Source: Fervidicola ferrireducens
GTDB lineage: Bacteria > Bacillota > Thermosediminibacteria > Thermosediminibacterales > Thermosediminibacteraceae
Assembly (NCBI RefSeq): GCF_001562425.1
Contig: NZ_LOED01000004.1
Coordinates: 1-64,000 of the forward strand
DNA length: 64,000 bases
Direction: 5' to 3'
Part shown: positions 41,755 to 50,926 of the stretch, in pieces
How positions within the stretch are numbered: the first letter of the stretch is position 1
Layout: each line of letters starts with the position of its first letter
Program-made: the position numbers and the translations under genes
Notes under the pieces: generated by a model
The model's input: the letters and a program-made list of their open reading frames with translations, nothing else
Databases searched by the model: none
Told to the model about the DNA's origin: nothing

Positions 41755-42273
41755 TTAATACAACAAAAGGACCAGCGTCAGACCGGTTAAGACTCCTAAA
41801 TATTTCCATAATTTTTCGTTTTTATTTTTTTCTTCTACAGCTAAATTTTCTTGCTGCTTTAACTGAGACAGGGTCAACTTTAAATTTCTTATCTGATCTT
41901 CCTTATCCGAGGAACCGAGATATTTGCCAAAAGAAGTCAGTATTTCAAAATCAGAATCGTTGAGCGGAATTTGAGATTTGAACTCATTCAGGGAAATTTC
42001 CCAGGCCTCCGATGCCGTATATCCTTCCATTGAAAGTAAAAGTTGACGGACCTTCCTTAAAAACATAGAGATTGTTGGATCACATCTTTTGCTTACGTTG
42101 TTTAAGGCCTCAGGAAGGGGGGATTGACCGTAATCAATCTCCGTTTCGAGCATGGATAAGGCCGTTTGAAAATTTCGCAGAGCTTTAGGTCTGTGTTGGT
42201 AATATCCCGCCATAATAAGACCTATCATAGTGCACGAAAAAATCACCAATGCACTTCCCACCAACTTTAACAT
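41755..42273 (-). CDS. spoIIIAB: Stage III sporulation protein AB
   Basis: A 172-aa protein with membrane segments at both ends (VGSALVIFSCTMIGLIMAGYY and LWKYLGVLTGLTLVLLLY) and a helical cytosolic domain related to GspF-like assembly platforms. SpoIIIAB is thought to work with the ATPase SpoIIIAA. Its start overlaps the spoIIIAA stop. Confidence 0.94.
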   Translation of the reverse strand: MLKLVGSALVIFSCTMIGLIMAGYYQHRPKALRNFQTALSMLETEIDYGQSPLPEALNNVSKRCDPTISMFLRKVRQLLLSMEGYTASEAWEISLNEFKSQIPLNDSDFEILTSFGKYLGSSDKEDQIRNLKLTLSQLKQQENLAVEEKNKNEKLWKYLGVLTGLTLVLLLY

Positions 42274-43289
42274 TATTTAACTTCCCCCTTTTCATTTCTG
42301 TCGTAGATAATTCGAAAATCTTTTCCTTCAACCACCTTTTCTAAAGTGCCTATTCCGTTGCTAAACCCCAAAATCAGGTACCTATCGAAGAATTGGTTTT
42401 CTATCAACTTCCGTATGGTGGGCCTTCTTTTCAAATCTTCTAAATCCGTGCCGTGGGCAGTCGTTAAAAGTTTGACGCCGGCATTTATTGCCTCTTCCAA
42501 AGCTTCCACATCTTCAGGCCTTCCAATCTCGTCGGTAGCTATTATTTCTGGAGACATAGACCTTAAAAGCATCATAATACCTCGCGCTTTCGGGCACCCG
42601 TCAAGTACGTCTGTACGTATGCCTACATCATTCTGAGGCACTCCTTCATAACAACAGGCTATTTCAGACCGCTCATCTACTACTCCGATTTTAAAACCTT
42701 TAGAGCCTAGTTTGGAACTCCCGGAACTAAGCTGCCTGATTAAATCCCTTAGCAAAGTTGTTTTACCCGCTTTGGGCGGCGATATTATCATTGTATTTAA
42801 AAATTCGCCTTTTTCATTTATTACGAATGGAATTGTTTCGTCGGCAGCTCCCAAAATTTGCCTTGCTATTCTTATATTGAATCCGGATACATGCTTTATA
42901 GTTTTGATTCTCTCTGCTTCCATCACCACTTTTCCGACAATCCCTACCCGATGGCCCCCTTTCAAGGTAATGTAGCCGTTTTTTATCTCGTCTTCCCATG
43001 CATAGATAGAACTTTGGCTAATCAATTGGAAAGTCTTTTCTGCGTCGTTGTCGGTTACAATATAAGCACTCTTTGGATCCTCAGTGGTTGAGCCATCGGG
43101 CGTTACCATGTAGTCAGTTCTTCCTTCGACCACCATAAGTGGTTTGCTCCGACGCAGTCGGATCTCCTCTACCTTTTCCAATTTTTCGGGCGGCAATTTA
43201 AAAAATGCGGTCCTTATAGTCGAGGGAAGTATAGGTGATATGTGTTTTTCTAATTTTTCTAGAAAGTTTTGCTCTCCTCGTCTTTGCAA
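42273..43289 (-). CDS. spoIIIAA: Stage III sporulation protein AA (ATPase)
   Basis: A secretion-type ATPase that powers the mother cell-to-forespore channel. The 338-aa protein has Walker A in SPPKAGKTTLLRDLIRQL, Walker B in SMSPEIIATDEIGRPEDVEAL and the His-box region KLLTTAHGTDLEDL. A TTG start at 43289 lies 8 nt past GGAGGG. It is the first gene of the eight-gene spoIIIA operon behind a sigma-E-type promoter. Confidence 0.96.
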   Translation of the reverse strand: MQRRGEQNFLEKLEKHISPILPSTIRTAFFKLPPEKLEKVEEIRLRRSKPLMVVEGRTDYMVTPDGSTTEDPKSAYIVTDNDAEKTFQLISQSSIYAWEDEIKNGYITLKGGHRVGIVGKVVMEAERIKTIKHVSGFNIRIARQILGAADETIPFVINEKGEFLNTMIISPPKAGKTTLLRDLIRQLSSGSSKLGSKGFKIGVVDERSEIACCYEGVPQNDVGIRTDVLDGCPKARGIMMLLRSMSPEIIATDEIGRPEDVEALEEAINAGVKLLTTAHGTDLEDLKRRPTIRKLIENQFFDRYLILGFSNGIGTLEKVVEGKDFRIIYDRNEKGEVK

Positions 43290-43311
43290 CCTCTTGTCCC
43301 TCCTCTTTTAA

Positions 43312-43341
43312 TTTATATTTTCTAAATCCAGGCAATATGAC
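43312..43341 (-). promoter_or_regulatory. Sigma-E-type promoter of the spoIIIA operon
   Basis: -35 GTCATATT (43334-43341) fits GKMATATT fully. After 14 nt, AATATAAA (43312-43319) matches 5 of 8 positions of CATACAMT. It lies about 23 nt from the spoIIIAA start. spoIIIA is a sigma-E operon in B. subtilis, which supports the call despite the weak -10. Confidence 0.6.
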
Positions 43342-43352
43342 TGGAAAAACAT

Positions 43353-43383
43353 AAAAAAAAAGAGGGCTTTTTTACCCTCTTTT
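43353..43383 (-). terminator. Intrinsic terminator after the acidic zinc-ribbon gene
   Basis: AGAGGG/CCCTCT stem with a TAAAAAAG loop and a nine-T tail on the minus strand, a few nt past the stop at 43389. It isolates the spoIIIA operon from the efp-side genes. Confidence 0.85.
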
Positions 43384-43388
43384 AACCT

Positions 43389-43850
43389 TCAATCGTTATT
43401 TTCCACTCTTATTTCCGCCTTGCAGTTTGGACATTCAGTTTTTCCTTCTTCATCAATCAGATCCTCGTCTATGAATATGATTTCATGGCACTTGGGACAC
43501 TCGATTTCTCGCAAATCCTCATCGAGGTCATCGTATTCATCTTCATCGTAATCTTCTTCGTAATCGTCTTCATATTCATCGTCGTAATCTTCCTCATAAT
43601 CTTCGTCGAAATCATCGTCTGAATCTTCATCGCCATAAAAATCATGTTCCAGCTGGCCTAGATCTTCATCGATGCTTTCCACATATTCCTGAGTAGCTTC
43701 AGAAAACGCCCTCAGGTCATCAATTGCTTCGGCCATTTCTTCCATTACTTTTACTATTTCTATTAACAGTCGTTTTTCTTTGGACTCATCCAGGCCCAGT
43801 CCATCGGCCAATCCTTTGAGGTATGAAACCCTCGACTTTAAATTATCCAT
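43389..43850 (-). CDS. Acidic zinc-ribbon protein (CD1247-like N-terminal domain)
   Basis: A 153-aa protein in three parts: a helical N-terminal domain (residues 1-65; SYLKGLADGLGLDESKEKRLL) known from CD1247-like proteins of Clostridia, a very acidic Asp/Glu/Tyr linker (about 70-112), and a C-terminal zinc ribbon with CPKCHEI and CPNCKAEI. The function is unknown; the ribbon suggests protein or nucleic-acid contacts. It lies between efp and spoIIIAA, a conserved position in Clostridia. Confidence 0.8.
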   Translation of the reverse strand: MDNLKSRVSYLKGLADGLGLDESKEKRLLIEIVKVMEEMAEAIDDLRAFSEATQEYVESIDEDLGQLEHDFYGDEDSDDDFDEDYEEDYDDEYEDDYEEDYDEDEYDDLDEDLREIECPKCHEIIFIDEDLIDEEGKTECPNCKAEIRVENND

Positions 43851-43873
43851 TTTATTTCCTCCCCGTATTTTAT

Positions 43874-44431
43874 TTAGACTCGGCTTAAATACTCACCGGT
43901 CCTAGTATCTACCCTTACTACATCACCCTTTTCTATAAATAGAGGCACTTGAATTACCGCTCCGGTTTCCAAAGTTGCGGGTTTTGAACCACCAGTGGCA
44001 GTATCACCTTTGAATCCTGGTTCGGTGTCAACCACGGTCAGTTCCACAAAAGTCGGCAATTCAACGCCAATAGGCACTCCTTCGTAAAACATTACAACTA
44101 CTTCAAGGTTTTCTTTCAGATACAGTATAGCGTCACCCAGTTGTTCCTTAGTAAGAGGAATCTGTTCATAAGTCTTGGTATCCATAAAATAGTATGTATC
44201 ACTAGCTTGATATAAATACTGCATAGTTTTTCTTTCTACAATCGCTCTGTTTAACCTTTCTCCCGCCCTAAAGTTCCGCTCAAAAACCTGACCCGTCTTG
44301 ACATTTTTTATTTTTGTCCTTACGAACGCCGCTCCTTTTCCGGGTTTTACATGTTGAAAATCAATGACCATATAAACTTCTCCATCAATTTCAACAGTTA
44401 CACCAGGTCTTAAATCATTGGTGGAAATCAT
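43874..44431 (-). CDS. efp: Elongation factor P
   Basis: EF-P rescues ribosomes stalled at polyproline. The 185-aa protein has the three beta-barrel domains; the modifiable Lys is Lys32 in [10 protein letters not shown], with the Pro-Gly-Lys-Gly loop of the Firmicute type. The C-terminus carries the signature [21 protein letters not shown]. The ATG at 44431 follows GGAGGT; the frame is open to 44515 but overlaps pepP. The pepP-efp order is standard. Confidence 0.98.
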   Translation of the reverse strand: MISTNDLRPGVTVEIDGEVYMVIDFQHVKPGKGAAFVRTKIKNVKTGQVFERNFRAGERLNRAIVERKTMQYLYQASDTYYFMDTKTYEQIPLTKEQLGDAILYLKENLEVVVMFYEGVPIGVELPTFVELTVVDTEPGFKGDTATGGSKPATLETGAVIQVPLFIEKGDVVRVDTRTGEYLSRV

Positions 44432-44469
44432 GGCTATACCTCCATTCATTGAAATTTTATAAGTTGTTG

Positions 44470-45543
44470 TTATAAGCAAATTATATCCTTCGGCGATTGG
44501 GTTAAATTTATGCAACCATCATCAGTAACTATTACCAAATCTTCAATCCTCACTCCACCAAAACCTTCCACATAAATTCCGGGTTCAACAGTAACTACCA
44601 TGCCCGGCAAAAGGCAACCATCGCCTTTTTGGCTGAGTCTTGGGCCTTCATGCACTTCTAATCCCACTCCATGACCCAGACTATGGCCGAAATTTTTGCC
44701 AAATCCCTTTTTTTCAATAAACTCTCTTGCTATTGTATCCACCTCTTTACAAGAAACTCCTGCTTTAATATATTCCAATGCTCTTTTTTGCGCATCGAGG
44801 ACTATATTGTACATTCTTTCCTTTTCTTTATCTAACTTGCCTAAAAAAACTGTTCGAGTCATATCCGAGCAGTAGTGATTAAATTTTGCACCGAAATCTA
44901 TTGTCAGAAAATCACCGGCTTCAAGTTTTCTCGCGGTAGGTTTTCCGTGCGGAAGTGAACTTCTCGGCCCTGAAGCTATTATCGTCGGGAAAGCAAGGCC
45001 ATCAGCTCCGCTTTTTTTCACAAAGTATTCGATTTCAAGGGCTATGTCGTTTTCGGAAACACCCGGGCGGATATAACCTAAAATATGTGAAAAAGTCTTA
45101 TCGGTAATTGATTGGGCTTGTTTTATAAAATCAAGTTCTGTTTCGTCCTTTACCGTTCTCAATTCCTCTACAAGATTCTCCGTGCTCACTATTTCGATTC
45201 CATTAAAGAAATTTTTCATCTCTTCGTATGATTTTAACGTCAGATAGTGGCCCTCGACGGCAATCTTCTTTACCCCCATCGATATCAATTCCTGGGCAAA
45301 TTTTTCATAAGGTGAAATGTTATATTTCAATTCTACTATTTCCACACCGGTTGTTTTGCTTTTTGCTTCTTCGACATAGCGAAAATCCGTAAAAACAATA
45401 TTGCGTTCTTTACCTATTACGAGAAAACCTTCCCCATCGAATCCACAAAGATAATATTGGTTTTCGGGTTTAACAATCAGTATCGCATCAAAACCTTTAT
45501 CTATTAACTTTTGTCGCAAATTGCTGATTCTTGATTGATTCAT
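44470..45543 (-). CDS. pepP: Xaa-Pro aminopeptidase (M24B)
   Basis: It removes N-terminal residues before proline. The product of about 357 aa has the creatinase-like N-terminal domain and the pita-bread catalytic domain. The five metal ligands are in [19 protein letters not shown] (two Asp), [16 protein letters not shown] (His), [13 protein letters not shown] (Glu) and VRIEDLVIV (Glu). The ATG at 45543 follows AGGAGGT; the frame is open to 45585. Confidence 0.95.
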   Translation of the reverse strand: MNQSRISNLRQKLIDKGFDAILIVKPENQYYLCGFDGEGFLVIGKERNIVFTDFRYVEEAKSKTTGVEIVELKYNISPYEKFAQELISMGVKKIAVEGHYLTLKSYEEMKNFFNGIEIVSTENLVEELRTVKDETELDFIKQAQSITDKTFSHILGYIRPGVSENDIALEIEYFVKKSGADGLAFPTIIASGPRSSLPHGKPTARKLEAGDFLTIDFGAKFNHYCSDMTRTVFLGKLDKEKERMYNIVLDAQKRALEYIKAGVSCKEVDTIAREFIEKKGFGKNFGHSLGHGVGLEVHEGPRLSQKGDGCLLPGMVVTVEPGIYVEGFGGVRIEDLVIVTDDGCINLTQSPKDIICL

Positions 45544-45592
45544 ATACGACCTCCTGAATTTTACCTTGCACAATATACATAACAAATCTCCT

Positions 45593-45622
45593 ATTATATT
45601 ACCATATTTCCCACTATTTGAA
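45593..45622 (-). promoter_or_regulatory. Possible sigma-A promoter of pepP-efp
   Basis: -10 TATAAT (45593-45598) preceded by TTCAAA (45617-45622) with an 18-nt spacer. The -35 is a moderate match. It lies 50-80 nt upstream of the pepP start, between pepP and the end of pilO. Confidence 0.45.
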
Positions 45623-45648
45623 TAGGTACTTTTGAAGATGCCATTTTT

Positions 45649-46185
45649 TTAATGAGTTACATCCGGCATTGGATAATAAAAAAGATTTACCGTCAATATA
45701 CTTTTCCATAAGTCAGCTTTACCTGTATATTCCATTATTACTCGACTCACCTGACTTATTCTTTCAAAACTTTCCATGCAGTTTAAAAATCTTATAAAAG
45801 AATCTCTTTTACCTTCCAATGTGATTTCAACGGGAATAACTTTTACCTTACTTTTACCATTCTCCACAATTTCTCCAGGTTTTATGCTAAGAAGGCTAAT
45901 ATTTTCAGTCCTAGCCCAGCTTTCTACCTTAACAATGTAAGTAGATATTTCATCATCCGAAGGGAGTTTCACTAAACTAGTTTTAATCACTTCATCTACG
46001 CTATCTTTATTGCTGTAAATCCCCTGCAATAGTGAAAGAACTGCTCTTTTCTGTTGCACTTCGGCTTTTGTAAGGAGGTACTTTTCTATCCATCCGTAGC
46101 CTATTTTGAAAAAAGCAATAAATGTACAGGTTATAAAAAACAATGACAATAAAATTTTTTCACGTCGGGTCAGTTTGTTGTTCAA
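45649..46185 (-). CDS. PilO-like type IV pilus assembly protein
   Basis: The 178-aa protein has one N-terminal membrane segment (ILLSLFFITCTFIAFFKIG), a coiled coil and a ferredoxin-like domain at about 85-178 (LLSIKPGEIVENGKSKVK; LEGKRDSFIRFLNCME), the PilO/GspM pattern. It would form the inner-membrane alignment complex with PilM and PilN. It is the last gene of the pilus operon and overlaps pilN by 26 nt. Confidence 0.85.
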   Translation of the reverse strand: MNNKLTRREKILLSLFFITCTFIAFFKIGYGWIEKYLLTKAEVQQKRAVLSLLQGIYSNKDSVDEVIKTSLVKLPSDDEISTYIVKVESWARTENISLLSIKPGEIVENGKSKVKVIPVEITLEGKRDSFIRFLNCMESFERISQVSRVIMEYTGKADLWKSILTVNLFYYPMPDVTH

Positions 46186-46729
46186 TCAAATCATTCCCCC
46201 GGATGTGGAAAATTATCTCGAAGGTATAAAAATTTTTTTCCGATTCTTTTTTTATAAATCCAAGGCGCACTTTAGATATTTCATCGTTGTTTTCCTTAAG
46301 ATTTTCAATCATATACGCAATAGACGAATATTCGGGGGAAATTCCCCTTATTACACCATTTCCGCCGCCATCTATATCGATAGAAGTCAAAAGCGTGCCA
46401 GGAGGAGGCGTTTCCAATATTTTTCGGAGGTACTCGGACATTATTACTCTATCTTTCAATAGTGCATTTATTATTTTCGTTCTTTCCTGTAAATCTAAAT
46501 AGAGTTTTTCTGCATCCTTCCCAGAACCGAAAGAAGAACGATAAAAGAAAATAGACTTATCCAATTCTTCGAGTTCAGTTTTTAACTCTGATAACAAGGC
46601 ATTATATCTTAAGACACTAACCGTCATAAAAATAAATATAACAAGTCCCGAAAAGATAAATGACAGTTTTGTTCGTTTTTTTCTGCCAGTTTTTAAGTAT
46701 TCTTCGGGAATCAGATTCAATTTGTGCAC
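46160..46729 (-). CDS. PilN-like type IV pilus assembly protein
   Basis: The product of about 189 aa begins VHKLNLIPEEYLKTGR, the PilN peptide that inserts into the PilM groove. One membrane segment (LSFIFSGLVIFIFMTVS), a coiled coil and a ferredoxin-like domain follow. The GTG at 46729 overlaps the pilM stop and sits 7 nt after GAGGAG; the frame opens at 46765. Confidence 0.88.
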   Translation of the reverse strand: MHKLNLIPEEYLKTGRKKRTKLSFIFSGLVIFIFMTVSVLRYNALLSELKTELEELDKSIFFYRSSFGSGKDAEKLYLDLQERTKIINALLKDRVIMSEYLRKILETPPPGTLLTSIDIDGGGNGVIRGISPEYSSIAYMIENLKENNDEISKVRLGFIKKESEKNFYTFEIIFHIRGNDLIEQQTDPT

Positions 46730-47733
46730 TAGAATACTCCTCTCAAGGCATAACCTAAAGCACACGAAAATTCCATCTTATCAAAACCGCTTTTTAAATT
46801 TGGGTCTATTTCTATATTAGGAAAATCGAGCTCGTGGGCCAGGAATACTTCGATTCGCGTTTCATTGAAAAAATAGTCTTTCAACCCTAGTAGCTTTCCC
46901 CCACCACCGGTAAAAACGGCGGTTTTTACTTCCTCACCTTTTCTTTGTTGAAAATACTTTATGCATCTAATTATCTGAAGCGTCAGATGATGAATTAAGG
47001 GGGTAAGGCATTCTTTAACTTCGTTTTGATAATTTCCGGGATTTTTTTTGATTGATTCTGCCTCAGATTCATTGAGCGAAAAGGATTTAGCTATTAACTT
47101 TGTCATGTCATCGCCGCCTGTGGGAACTGAATAAGTAAAATCTACCTTGCCGCAATCAAATAGTGTAATCTCCGTCCTTGCAGCACCAATGTCGACTACT
47201 ACCAGATTATGTTCTGGAAACGAGGACTTAAATACCCGAGAAATTGAAAGTGGGTAGATATCTATGGCTTCAAGAAACAATCCCGATTCTCTTACAGAAT
47301 ATAAGTAACCCATTACATCGCCTTTTGACGCCGCGGCCATTAAAATTTCATAAGAATTAGTTTTGGCTTTTATTACTTCATAATCTACAACATACTCTCC
47401 ATCTAATTCTTCCATTAATTCCTTCTTCTCCCAGAAAATGGCTTGTTTCAGTTCTCCAGGTCCCATTTTAGGCAATTCTATTTTTTTATAAAGCGCTCTA
47501 TCATTTGGAATACCAATCGTTATCTTCTGCTTTTTTAGATGATCTTTTAGAAGATCAAAAACCGCGATGAGGTTTTCACACCCCGCCTCTTTTGAACAGG
47601 CTCGGTTCTCCGAACGATTAGGTATAGACCATAAATTTTTTACTCTTAATTTATTTTTACATTTTTCTAATTGAACAATCTTTATAGCTCTGTTCCCTAC
47701 ATCAATACCGACAAATTTCGGGAGGTTAAACAT
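46729..47733 (-). CDS. PilM-like actin-fold pilus protein
   Basis: The product of about 334 aa is a cytosolic ASKHA-fold protein: FVGIDVGNRAIKIVQLEK at the N-terminus, NLVVVDIGAARTEITLFD and the second phosphate motif AVFTGGGGKLLGL. It would bind ATP and the PilN N-terminus at the membrane. The ATG at 47733 follows AAAGGTGA; the frame opens at 47751. It is between comFB and pilN. Confidence 0.92.
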   Translation of the reverse strand: MFNLPKFVGIDVGNRAIKIVQLEKCKNKLRVKNLWSIPNRSENRACSKEAGCENLIAVFDLLKDHLKKQKITIGIPNDRALYKKIELPKMGPGELKQAIFWEKKELMEELDGEYVVDYEVIKAKTNSYEILMAAASKGDVMGYLYSVRESGLFLEAIDIYPLSISRVFKSSFPEHNLVVVDIGAARTEITLFDCGKVDFTYSVPTGGDDMTKLIAKSFSLNESEAESIKKNPGNYQNEVKECLTPLIHHLTLQIIRCIKYFQQRKGEEVKTAVFTGGGGKLLGLKDYFFNETRIEVFLAHELDFPNIEIDPNLKSGFDKMEFSCALGYALRGVF

Positions 47734-47744
47734 GATTTCACCTT

Positions 47745-48020
47745 TCAACAATGATGCGGATTATTTCGGACAATCTCTATAGCTTTTAAAATCTCGACCA
47801 CTGCATTTGTCCTGAATTGCTGATTTAAGAGTTGCGTTTTTGCAAAAACTTCGCCGCTTTCTGTGACGACATATTTAGGAGGCAAATTGTTTAATGCTAT
47901 AGCCGCGATATCGTATTTACATCTTTCACAGGCACATGCATTTTTTTCTTTTATCAATCCATCCAAAAGAGAAAATACCACGTCTTCCATATAATTTTTT
48001 AAGCACAACTTCTTCCCCAT
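47745..48020 (-). CDS. ComFB family protein
   Basis: A 91-aa protein with the ComFB pattern: LKNYMEDVVFSLLDGLIKEK, then a Cys cluster CACERC and DIAAIALNNLPPKYVVTESG. ComFB proteins are linked to competence and type IV pili, and some were recently reported as c-di-GMP receptors. Its place inside the pilus operon suggests it tunes pilus activity. The Cys cluster may bind zinc. Confidence 0.88.
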   Translation of the reverse strand: MGKKLCLKNYMEDVVFSLLDGLIKEKNACACERCKYDIAAIALNNLPPKYVVTESGEVFAKTQLLNQQFRTNAVVEILKAIEIVRNNPHHC

Positions 48021-48040
48021 CTTTTCTTTCCCTCCAAAAC

Positions 48041-48529
48041 CTAAGGCTGAATACCAATTAAGGCCCCAAAGGGGGTTACCGACGTTTGGAAAGTAACGCT
48101 TCTCTCTTTCCCGGCTTTCAGTGCAACTTTTACGACCTTAGAACCCGGATTTTGTCGAAATTCGATAAAAGAAAGTTCCGCTACCGGGTTTTTCCCGCCG
48201 TTTTTTTCCCGGTACAAAGTGCCATATTCCAGGTAATAATAAACTTTGGAGTCGTCTGGCAGCCTGATTTCAATTTTGCTGTTCGATACAACCTTTACAT
48301 CCTTTGCCTGTACTATCGCAATAGAAAGCCTGTTTATTGCATAACGGGCATTTTGCAGGTTCGACAGTTCTTCCCAACTTTGCCTGTATATTTTCATCCC
48401 CGAACCAAGTAATGTATAAGATGCAACAAATAAAAGAGATAAAATAGCTGCCGATAATATCAGTTCGATAAGGGTCATTCCTTTTTCGTTTCTAAAATGT
48501 TCCGCGATACGTGACAATTCTAACCCCAT
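48041..48529 (-). CDS. Type IV prepilin-like protein (minor)
   Basis: The 162-aa protein has a class III signal: a basic leader, cleavage at NEKG-MTLIE and a hydrophobic helix LILSAAILSLLFVASYTLL with Glu at +5. The remainder is a globular beta-rich pilin domain resembling minor pseudopilins (GspJ/PilW-like). It overlaps the preceding prepilin by 38 nt. Confidence 0.85.
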   Translation of the reverse strand: MGLELSRIAEHFRNEKGMTLIELILSAAILSLLFVASYTLLGSGMKIYRQSWEELSNLQNARYAINRLSIAIVQAKDVKVVSNSKIEIRLPDDSKVYYYLEYGTLYREKNGGKNPVAELSFIEFRQNPGSKVVKVALKAGKERSVTFQTSVTPFGALIGIQP

Positions 48530-48875
48530 TGTTATTTTTTGTTTTTACCTCCACGCTAATTTTCATCAAGGCGTCGTCAATTTTTTCAATTTTTTCGTAG
48601 ATCGTAAATTCCATATCGCTCAATTCTACAGTTTCTTCGGTAAGTCCTTCTGCTTTTTGAAGTTCTTCAAAAGATAAACCTTTTATTTCTTCTATTTTCT
48701 CCTGGGCTAGTAATGTAGCCGCAGTAATCTCCTTGCTAAATTTTGACGCAAAAAGACTTTGAGCAAAAAGGCTGAGTAAAGAAGCAACAACAATCCCCAA
48801 AATTGCAACGGCTACTGCTATTTCAACTAAAGTAAAACCTTCGTCCCCCCTAATATAGTTACGGTGCCATTTCAC
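48492..48875 (-). CDS. Type IV prepilin-like protein (minor)
   Basis: A 127-aa protein with leader MKWHRNYIRGDEG, cleavage before FTLVEIAV and a hydrophobic helix with Glu at +5. Its C-terminal domain is acidic and short (PilV/GspI-like pattern). GTG start. It overlaps both neighbouring prepilin genes, so the minor pilins are made in concert. Confidence 0.85.
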   Translation of the reverse strand: MKWHRNYIRGDEGFTLVEIAVAVAILGIVVASLLSLFAQSLFASKFSKEITAATLLAQEKIEEIKGLSFEELQKAEGLTEETVELSDMEFTIYEKIEKIDDALMKISVEVKTKNNNGVRIVTYRGTF

Positions 48876-49308
48876 TAATTCTCACTCTTCCTGTAGCAAC
48901 ATTCACTATGACGTAAAGTCTCTTCTTTTGATTCTTTATAGCTACGGTGCCTCCCTGCTGTGGAGCTCCAGAAGGAGTAAATATCAATGTGTTATCAGGA
49001 AAATTTGTCCACAAAAAAGAAATTCCTTTCGGCAAAAATACTCTTGATGACTTAAAGCCCTTAAGTATTTGATAATTATCACGCCTATATACGTCAAACA
49101 GGATTTTGTAGTTTTCACCTTCAGACATGGCCTGCTGTTGTATAGTTCTTATATCTTGGGATAATTTTTGAGCTGCAAGCTGCAGTTTGAAATTTTCCAT
49201 GATACCCTTTACATTAGGAAGGAGACCAAAACAAAGGACACAAAAAATCGCCGTTGCCGCTATAGTTTCTATCAAAGTAAAGCCTCTGGACGTTAATTTA
49301 ATACCCAT
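48859..49308 (-). CDS. Type IV prepilin-like protein (GspH/FimT-like)
   Basis: A 149-aa protein with a short leader MGIKLTSRG, cleavage before FTLIETIA, the hydrophobic helix, and a C-terminal domain with LSQDIRTIQQQAMSEGENY and a glycine-rich end typical of GspH/FimT pseudopilins. The ATG is behind GAGGTGA. It lies 22 nt after the pilin at 49331-49675. Confidence 0.87.
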   Translation of the reverse strand: MGIKLTSRGFTLIETIAATAIFCVLCFGLLPNVKGIMENFKLQLAAQKLSQDIRTIQQQAMSEGENYKILFDVYRRDNYQILKGFKSSRVFLPKGISFLWTNFPDNTLIFTPSGAPQQGGTVAIKNQKKRLYVIVNVATGRVRISEMAP

Positions 49309-49330
49309 AGGTCACCTCGAAAGAGGAAAT

Positions 49331-49675
49331 TTAATTTTTAGAGCTTACGCTCAATTCGAAACTAGTACCGTCGGATGAACTGTATGTTATGACGAATTTT
49401 TCTGTCATTTTGTCCCAACTATCTTGATTTAAGTAGGTCGGGATTAAAGCTTCTTTTAAATTATTGACGTCACCTACTGGGTATTTTTCATTTGCTGTAT
49501 AGTACATTTCAAGGGCGTTTTTCAGCATGGTTTCATTGGCCTTGGCTATTTTTTGTTTCGAATCGTTTATCAAACCCGATACACTAGGAACGGTAATCGC
49601 TAATACCAAAGTAATGATTGCTATGACTATAAGCAGCTCCAACAGCGTAAATCCCTGTTCTCCTTTATTCGCCAA
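49331..49675 (-). CDS. Type IV pilin (likely major or competence pilin)
   Basis: The product of about 114 aa begins ANKGEQG-FTLLELLIVIAI, a canonical prepilin cleavage site with Glu at +5. A GspG/ComGC-like body follows, with ALEMYYTANEKYPVGDVNNL, the motif typical of major pseudopilins. The TTG at 49675 lies 6 nt after GAGGGGG; the frame opens at 49702. It is the first prepilin after pilC. Confidence 0.87.
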   Translation of the reverse strand: MANKGEQGFTLLELLIVIAIITLVLAITVPSVSGLINDSKQKIAKANETMLKNALEMYYTANEKYPVGDVNNLKEALIPTYLNQDSWDKMTEKFVITYSSSDGTSFELSVSSKN

Positions 49676-49703
49676 AATTATCCCCCCCTCTTTTTCTCTC
49701 AAT

Positions 49704-50909
49704 TTAAAATGTAGTATACATGCGAAACATAGGAAGAACTGCTGATATTACCGTAAAACCTATAATTATCGACATTAAAAGAATTGCCAGCGGTTCAACT
49801 AAAGCCAAAACCCTCTGTTGTAAGGCATTAACTTCGTTATCATAAAAGTCTGCAGTTTTAAATAAAATTTCATCGAGCCTTCCGGATTCTATACCGGTCT
49901 GCAACATCCTCAACATAAAGATGGGAAAAGATGAAGTTTTTAGGGAACTTGCCAATGTTTCCCCTTTTTTTATATTTTCTCTAGCTACCCGTAAGTCCAA
50001 TTTAAATACATAATTGCTCATATTCTTTTCGGCCAGCTCGATAGCCTTTATCAAAGGTATGCCGCTTGACAACAAAATGCCGAGAATCCTGCAAAAATTG
50101 GCCGCATTATTGTTTTTTATTAAAAGCCCTAACACCGGCATATTAAGTAAAAATTTATCGATTTTGTAAGCTTTTTTTGAATTTTGCCTAAACCTGTGTT
50201 GAATCAACAATATCGATATAATAATTAAAGTCAGAGAAATCGCAAGTCCTTTCGAATTAACAGTAATAGCTATAAAAATTTGAGTCGGCACCGGAAGGTA
50301 GATTCCAGCTTGCGCAAACATATTAGAGTATAATGGCATTAAGGTGTATGATAAAAAATAGTAAACGGCTATACTTATAAGACCCAAAAAGGCCGGATAA
50401 ATCATGGAGGTTTTAAAACGCTGCCGGTATTTTGCAATTGTTTCAAAATACACCGCCAACTTTTTCAGGATGTCTTCTAACTTGCCCGAAATTTCCCCCG
50501 TTTCCACGGCATATACGAGTATATCCGGAAATATACCCGGTTGATTTTTGAAAGCTTCCGACAAAGTAAAACCCCTATTTAAATCTCTCATCATTTTTTT
50601 AAAAGTCCTCGCCAGGCCTGGATGGGAACTTTGCTGACATAAGACCGCAAGACAATCCATTACAGGCATGCCCACTTCAAGCATTCCGGACATCTGACGG
50701 CAAAAAAATGCGAGCTCATTATATTTTTTATTTAAAGAAATCTCTCCCAAAAAGTACAAAAAAGAATAGAAAGGATGTTTTTTAATGGTGACCGGATAGA
50801 ACCCATTTTTTCTCAAGAGTTCAACGATGTCGGTTTCACTCTGCGTTTCGTAAACTCCATGCAATATTTCCCCTTTCAAGTTCTTACCGCGATAGTAATA
50901 TACAGCCAA
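49704..50909 (-). CDS. pilC: Type II secretion/type IV pilus platform protein PilC/GspF
   Basis: The product of about 401 aa is an integral membrane platform protein with two T2SSF domains (FCRQMSGMLEVGMPVMDCL and FCRILGILLSSGIPLIKAI), each followed by membrane helices. It interacts with the PilB motor. The start is uncertain: TTG at 50909 lies behind AAGAGG, while GTG at 50921 is within it. It starts just downstream of pilB. Confidence 0.93.
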   Translation of the reverse strand: MAVYYYRGKNLKGEILHGVYETQSETDIVELLRKNGFYPVTIKKHPFYSFLYFLGEISLNKKYNELAFFCRQMSGMLEVGMPVMDCLAVLCQQSSHPGLARTFKKMMRDLNRGFTLSEAFKNQPGIFPDILVYAVETGEISGKLEDILKKLAVYFETIAKYRQRFKTSMIYPAFLGLISIAVYYFLSYTLMPLYSNMFAQAGIYLPVPTQIFIAITVNSKGLAISLTLIIISILLIQHRFRQNSKKAYKIDKFLLNMPVLGLLIKNNNAANFCRILGILLSSGIPLIKAIELAEKNMSNYVFKLDLRVARENIKKGETLASSLKTSSFPIFMLRMLQTGIESGRLDEILFKTADFYDNEVNALQQRVLALVEPLAILLMSIIIGFTVISAVLPMFRMYTTF

Positions 50910-50926
50910 TTGGAAGAACACCTCTT

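Noticed and set aside
43520-43640. Short repeated TCTTCGTAATC-like units resembling a CRISPR or tandem repeat
   Set aside because: They encode the Asp/Glu/Tyr linker of a real protein; units are irregular and have no spacers.
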